From positions 1 through 64,000 of the forward strand of contig CAXUDB010000004.1 in NCBI GenBank assembly GCA_964249755.1: a stretch of 64,000 nucleotides of DNA, written 5' to 3'. Origin of the DNA: Ilyomonas sp964249755. GTDB lineage: Bacteria > Bacteroidota > Bacteroidia > Chitinophagales > Chitinophagaceae. The position numbers were made by a program, and so were the translations under genes. The notes beneath the pieces are model-generated. The model was not told the DNA's origin and did not search any database. It worked only from the letters and a program-made list of their open reading frames with translations. Below are positions 59,790 to 64,000 of the stretch, piece by piece. The stretch's first letter is position 1. The number at the start of each line of letters is the position of its first letter.

Positions 59790-62700
59790 TTAAAGAGTCG
59801 TGCTTTTATTCTCATAAACCAAATAGTTAGATAGAATACCAGATGGTGTTTTCGCTTGTCTATTTAAAATTGCTGTATTCGCGAACACAATAAAATTATC
59901 TTTTGCCCGCGATACAGCCACATTGAGTAGGTTGGGTTTATTATCCCGATCAAAAAACATTGTACCGGAATCCCCTTTCCCATATACCATTGAGAACAAG
60001 ATAATCGACCGTTCAGCACCTTGCAAGGCATGTACAGTTCCTATTTTCATTACATCGGTATCAATACCTGCGGATTTCAAACTGCGTCTCAGCATATTCT
60101 TTTGTCCCGTAAAAGGAGTTATGATACCTACTGCTTTTTCTACAGTTCCATATCTTTCTTCAATTTTCTTTCGATTGCTAATCAGCCATTTTGTAATGGC
60201 TAATACTTCCTTTTCATTATACCGGCTTGTATTTACAACTGTTGAATTTCCATCTACATGAATGCAATACATAGCAGGAAACAGCAAATCGCTTTTTGCT
60301 TTTCCTTTTAAGGGTATCAGTTTACCATTATATGCCAGTACATTGCAGTAGCTGATGATTTCATCGTAGCATCGCCGGTGCTCAACCAGCATCACACCGT
60401 GTTCAATCGCACCTTTTTCTCTGAAGTGACAAGCGTTCTGAGCCATTTTCATAATACTGCCGGTCGAAGAAAGAAATCCTTTCGGGTCATATTCTTTTTC
60501 ATAGATCAGATCACCATAATCTTTTATCAGTCCACATTTCCAAAGGTTGCCTATATCTATCTTATTTGTAACATTCCAGACAGGTTCTATCTGTTTTACA
60601 TCACCAACAATAACGGTTTGTTTGGCAAGCGAAAATGTTGCCACGCCTACTTCGGGAGATACCTGCCCTGCTTCGTCAACAATAAGCAAATCAATAAAGT
60701 TGAGAAGAGGCGGATTGTCAAAAATATTTTTCCTGTCCTCTCCCTTCTTTAAAAAAAGATAGGCACTGAAAAACTTGGGAGCCATATAGAAAGTGCTGAC
60801 AAAACAAGGTGTTAACATAGCTTGCCTTTGCCATCTGTTTTTAGTTGCGTCAACGCTTTTTCTATCAAAATTCGGATCTGATAAATCTTCTTCAAGTTGC
60901 AATAAATATTCGCCTTCCCAAAAATGCAGAGCTAGTTGAAAAGCCTTATGTCTTAGTGAAACATCCAGTTCATCGTAAAAGCAATTAGGGCTTGATTGAT
61001 TTTTTACTTTCAGCAACTCAAACTCCCAGTATTCCTCCTCTGTTTTCGGCGGATTTCCTATAATCAAATATGTAGCCTTCCATTGCTCCCAACTTACAAT
61101 TGCTGCAACAATCGTTTTGACAACTTCTATTTTTGTATTCAGTTTTTCAAGAATAGAATTCTTAGTAAAAACAAAGTCATCTGTTATATCAATTAAAGAA
61201 TCCTTCAAAATGATGGCAAGTTCGGATGAGCGGTTGTTTAATGCTGATTTTACTCCCAGAAAACAAAATAATTTTCTAAAGAATGGTTCTCTACTGAAAT
61301 AATACAGGACTTTTTGCTCGGTATCTTTTAGATTTTGTAGATCAGTTGTCAAAACGACTTTATTTAAAATGCCGTTTTTATAGTAGCTCTTTTTTTCAAA
61401 TAGCTTGGTGATATAACTCTTTAAAAACAATACTTCAGTCTTCAGATAATCATTCCATTTTAAAGAAGAATCAGTAAGTATAGATTTAATATCAACAATT
61501 TCTTTTTTCAATTTTTTAGTGGCTTCCTCGATGTTTAAAATTTGTAGACCAAAATAGTTAGTGCTTTTTTCTGTAAAAAATGATTTTGCTTTTTGCAGAT
61601 ATTCATGGTTTTCAATCCGGCTAAATAAACCTGTCCCATTTTGTTTTTTATAGTTAATACCCTGTAGCTCTGCATCGGTTTTTCCGTTAGCAGGCAGATA
61701 AGTTGCATAACCTTCCATTTCGGGAATCCATCTGCCTTGCAATTTTCCCGTTTTTGTATTCGATTTAGAAAAGCTATCAATGATATTAGTTACAGCCTGA
61801 TTGTTTGTTGAGCAGGCTAATATCACCGGAGCTTTGTTGCCGGTAATGGCACTTTCAACCATTTTGTTTGCCACTATACTTTGTAACAGTGTTGTCTTTC
61901 CGGTTCCCGGCGGACCATTCACAACAAACACTTTATCGTTGGCTTGCAGGAAAGTGTATAAACTTTTTCGTTGCGAAACTGATAATGGAAAATCAAAACC
62001 CATTTGCCCGATATGCAATGGGTTTGTGTTTATTAAATCAGGAACATTTAAAGGTAGATTTTGGCTATCGTTTTTTAGTGTAATGAAGGTGCTTAGCAAT
62101 TCAGGAAATACTTTTTGTTGCAATATTTTTTCATAAAGATGAATGATTCCGATAGCTGCATTAATATCTTCGTCTGGTAACACAACCATTGCATTCTGGA
62201 CTGTTTCGTAACCTTCAGCGGTATAATCGGCGATTTCCTGATTGACAACTATTTCAAAAACCTCATTCAAGTAAGCTATATAGTCGGCAAAATGTTTGTA
62301 TTCTTCTTTTCCAATTGTAGCTGCTTTATCAACATTTTCCAAAGAGCTAAATATGAATTCTGTTTTTTCATCAGCCAGTGGCTCCAGATATTTCCGCTGA
62401 AATATGGGAAACTTTTCTTCCGGTATTTTTAATTTTCCGGTTCTATCTGCTATTGCGAGATACCAAAACGGAAACTTTGGTTCTTTGTCTTTTAAATAAA
62501 CTAAATTTTCAGTTGCTGGTTTTAATTTTATAGGGGCGATGGCAATTTGAATTTCATGAATCTCCTGCCAGTTTTTGCTTTCCTTACTAACAACTCCTTT
62601 CGTTTTATTAATTCGGTTTTCTTCGTGGTCAATTAGTTCGTTTACTTTTATTACATCAGAAAGAAATGTATTCTCAATTCTAAAATTTTCGATTTCAAAA

Positions 62701-62801
62701 TGATGAAGTCTTTTATAATCAATATCAGCTTTTAGCGAATCAGATAAACTTTTTTTCCAGTAGGTTATCCATTTTCTGTATTCAGCATCTATCATAGTCA
62801 T
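59790..62801 (-). CDS. superfamily 1 helicase, UPF1/Dna2-like (COG1112 type)
   Basis: 1003 residues. After ~270 N-terminal residues without a recognised domain come the helicase motifs: the Q-like PLSVSQRKSLYTF, Walker A GPPGTGKTTLLQSIVANKM (296-), the DEAG box LLIVDEAGQVSPEVG, VIVGDVKQIEPVW (motif III), the GTVHALQGAERSIILFS motif V, and NVAVSRAKDNF (motif VI). A long coiled insertion separates Walker A from DEAG. It could act on DNA or RNA. The gene is visibly richer in A/T than its neighbours, which suggests acquisition by transfer. No nuclease domain is fused. Start 62801 or 62795. Confidence 0.83.
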   Translation of the reverse strand: MTMIDAEYRKWITYWKKSLSDSLKADIDYKRLHHFEIENFRIENTFLSDVIKVNELIDHEENRINKTKGVVSKESKNWQEIHEIQIAIAPIKLKPATENLVYLKDKEPKFPFWYLAIADRTGKLKIPEEKFPIFQRKYLEPLADEKTEFIFSSLENVDKAATIGKEEYKHFADYIAYLNEVFEIVVNQEIADYTAEGYETVQNAMVVLPDEDINAAIGIIHLYEKILQQKVFPELLSTFITLKNDSQNLPLNVPDLINTNPLHIGQMGFDFPLSVSQRKSLYTFLQANDKVFVVNGPPGTGKTTLLQSIVANKMVESAITGNKAPVILACSTNNQAVTNIIDSFSKSNTKTGKLQGRWIPEMEGYATYLPANGKTDAELQGINYKKQNGTGLFSRIENHEYLQKAKSFFTEKSTNYFGLQILNIEEATKKLKKEIVDIKSILTDSSLKWNDYLKTEVLFLKSYITKLFEKKSYYKNGILNKVVLTTDLQNLKDTEQKVLYYFSREPFFRKLFCFLGVKSALNNRSSELAIILKDSLIDITDDFVFTKNSILEKLNTKIEVVKTIVAAIVSWEQWKATYLIIGNPPKTEEEYWEFELLKVKNQSSPNCFYDELDVSLRHKAFQLALHFWEGEYLLQLEEDLSDPNFDRKSVDATKNRWQRQAMLTPCFVSTFYMAPKFFSAYLFLKKGEDRKNIFDNPPLLNFIDLLIVDEAGQVSPEVGVATFSLAKQTVIVGDVKQIEPVWNVTNKIDIGNLWKCGLIKDYGDLIYEKEYDPKGFLSSTGSIMKMAQNACHFREKGAIEHGVMLVEHRRCYDEIISYCNVLAYNGKLIPLKGKAKSDLLFPAMYCIHVDGNSTVVNTSRYNEKEVLAITKWLISNRKKIEERYGTVEKAVGIITPFTGQKNMLRRSLKSAGIDTDVMKIGTVHALQGAERSIILFSMVYGKGDSGTMFFDRDNKPNLLNVAVSRAKDNFIVFANTAILNRQAKTPSGILSNYLVYENKSTTL

Positions 62802-62997
62802 TACTTAAGACTTCGGGTTTTATTTACAATTATATACAGTTCAACTTTGCACCAACACGTTTTGAAATGCAATAATATTTGTGTAGAATTTTAAAGATAA
62901 GCCTAAAGCAACTACTTTGGAATTACCCATGTTGGTGATATAAAATCTTTCTTTATTACCAATAGCGTACGATATATTATAAACTAAATTAACAAAT

Positions 62998-63025
62998 AAA
63001 GGCTGCTCCTTTCGGAACAGCCTTT
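62998..63025. terminator. terminator beside nrdA
   Basis: AAAGGCTG (62998-63005) pairs with CAGCCTTT (63018-63025), with a small TCC/GGA extension around TTTC. Poly-A/T tracts on both sides suit termination of the minus-strand nrdA gene. The 256-base gap between nrdA and the helicase holds no other gene that I see. Confidence 0.8.
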
Positions 63026-63058
63026 TTCTATGGAGATGTTTAGTAAGTACAAGATAAA

Positions 63059-64000
63059 CTATGCACTACAGGTAATGCAACCTTCCTGCATGGTGCAAAC
63101 CGCGCCGGTAACTTCACCTGTTTCCGGGTCAACGGTGGGTGCAGCAGACGCCGTTGCGGCTTGTGTTGCACCTGCAACAGTATCATTGCCTGCCACCGCT
63201 TCTGGAATAGAGGCTTTGTTCTTTTCAATGGTAAACTGAACAGCCTGTGTAGCCGCCTGTGTGCGCAGGTAATACATGCCCGTTTTCAAACCTTTCTTCC
63301 ATGCATAGAAGTGCATAGACGTTAGCTTGTTGGTAGTTGGGCTTTCAACAAACAAATTGAGTGATTGGCTCTGGCAGATGTAAGCACCGCGGTCGGCAGC
63401 CATGTCTATCAGGTTGCGCTGCTTGATTTCCCAAACTGTTTTATACAATTCTTTGATGTCAGCCGGTATGCCTTCAATGTTTTGGATGGAGCCATTGGCA
63501 GCGATGATTCTGTTCTTCATGCTGTTGCTCCACAAGCCCAGCGCAATCAAGTCTTTCAGCAAATGTTTGTTTACAATAATAAACTCACCGCTCAGCACGC
63601 GACGTGTATAAATGTTTGACGTATAAGGCTCGAAGCATTCATTGTTGCCTAAGATTTGTGATGTGCTTGCCGTTGGCATTGGGGCTACGAGCAATGAATT
63701 TCTTACACCATATTCCATTACTTCCTGGCGCAGTGTATCCCAGTCGTGGCGGTCGGTTTGTGCTACGTTCCACAAATCAAACTGGAACTGACCTTTTGAA
63801 AGGGGTGAACCTTTGAAAGTCGAGTAAGCGCCTTGTTCTTTCGCCAGGTCTTTACTCGCCGTCATAGCAGCGAAGTAGATGGTTTCAAAGATGTTCTTGT
63901 TCAGCATCTTGGCAAGGTCGCTTTCAAACGGCAGGCGTAGCATGATGAAGGCATCTGCCAAACCCTGCACACCCAAGCCAATCGGGCGATGACGCAAATT
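63059..64000 (-). CDS. nrdA: ribonucleoside-diphosphate reductase alpha subunit, C-terminal part
   Basis: The frame is open to the right edge (codon at 64000-63998 is AAT, then TTG, CGT...), so the gene continues beyond the window. The visible 313 residues start NLRHRPIGLGVQGLADAF. They contain the ASTSQILGNNECFEPYTSNIYTRR region, where Asn-x-x-Cys-x-Glu (NECFE) gives the catalytic Cys and Glu. The tail ends CTMQEGCITCSA with the redox CxxC-like pair. It belongs to class I and reduces ribonucleotides. Confidence 0.94.
   Translation of the reverse strand, partial: NLRHRPIGLGVQGLADAFIMLRLPFESDLAKMLNKNIFETIYFAAMTASKDLAKEQGAYSTFKGSPLSKGQFQFDLWNVAQTDRHDWDTLRQEVMEYGVRNSLLVAPMPTASTSQILGNNECFEPYTSNIYTRRVLSGEFIIVNKHLLKDLIALGLWSNSMKNRIIAANGSIQNIEGIPADIKELYKTVWEIKQRNLIDMAADRGAYICQSQSLNLFVESPTTNKLTSMHFYAWKKGLKTGMYYLRTQAATQAVQFTIEKNKASIPEAVAGNDTVAGATQAATASAAPTVDPETGEVTGAVCTMQEGCITCSA

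Overview
The window comes from a member of the Bacteroidota, most likely a Chitinophagaceae-like soil or freshwater bacterium. The evidence is a type IX secretion C-terminal domain, several families largely confined to this phylum (DUF4835, DUF4296, DUF4476, DUF4105), the lack of Shine-Dalgarno sequences, and repeated matches to the phylum's promoter (TTTG, 17-19 bases, TAnnTTTG). It is ordinary chromosome: no rRNA, phage, insertion sequence or CRISPR array was seen. One tRNA gene (tRNA-Ser, UGA) is cut by the left edge, and a ribonucleotide reductase gene is cut by the right edge.

Layout. 1-7400: tRNA-Ser, a DUF4105 membrane protein, an alpha/beta hydrolase, a secreted PKD/T9SS protein, then coaBC-DUF4835-DUF4296. 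7440-8270: rpmI-rplT with a consensus promoter, a hairpin leader and a terminator. 8727-16443: the whole tryptophan pathway, trpE-G-D-C-F-(small ORF)-(GNAT)-B-A. It is preceded by a leader peptide with three consecutive Trp codons and a textbook terminator/antiterminator pair. 16500-24050: envelope proteins, bioA, pdxA, rsmG, yajQ, truA and a DUF4476 protein. 24100-32700: a plug-domain envelope protein, nagA with an omega-amidase-like gene, kdsB, a single-domain response regulator and lysS. 32740-36490: an acyltransferase-like gene, a nested palindrome, a protein made of two 114-residue repeats, a 21-bp periodic array, and two small membrane-protein genes set between shared palindromes. 36490-49370: a deoxyhypusine-synthase-like gene, acpH, asnB, a cystathionine gamma-synthase-type gene, a Crp-like regulator, a ParE-type toxin/antitoxin pair, manA, yraN, aroQ, a transglutaminase-like protein, carA and a UPF0391 protein. 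49500-59670: a small phosphatase followed directly by hisS, a GH43 enzyme, an AlkA-like glycosylase, and a secreted papain-like protease next to a secreted caspase-like protein. 59790-64000: an AT-rich superfamily 1 helicase gene and the 3' part of nrdA.

Most interesting points. (1) A complete ribosome-mediated trp attenuator. (2) Two unrelated intergenic loci (21286 and 35292) that each carry seven GGGCY-cored units spaced exactly 21 bases apart. (3) Two tandem small-membrane-protein cassettes with common palindromic ends next to an unrecognised protein with an internal duplication. (4) A cruciform-capable nested palindrome. (5) A secreted papain/caspase-like protease pair. Function calls rest on motif recognition by eye; no searches were run.
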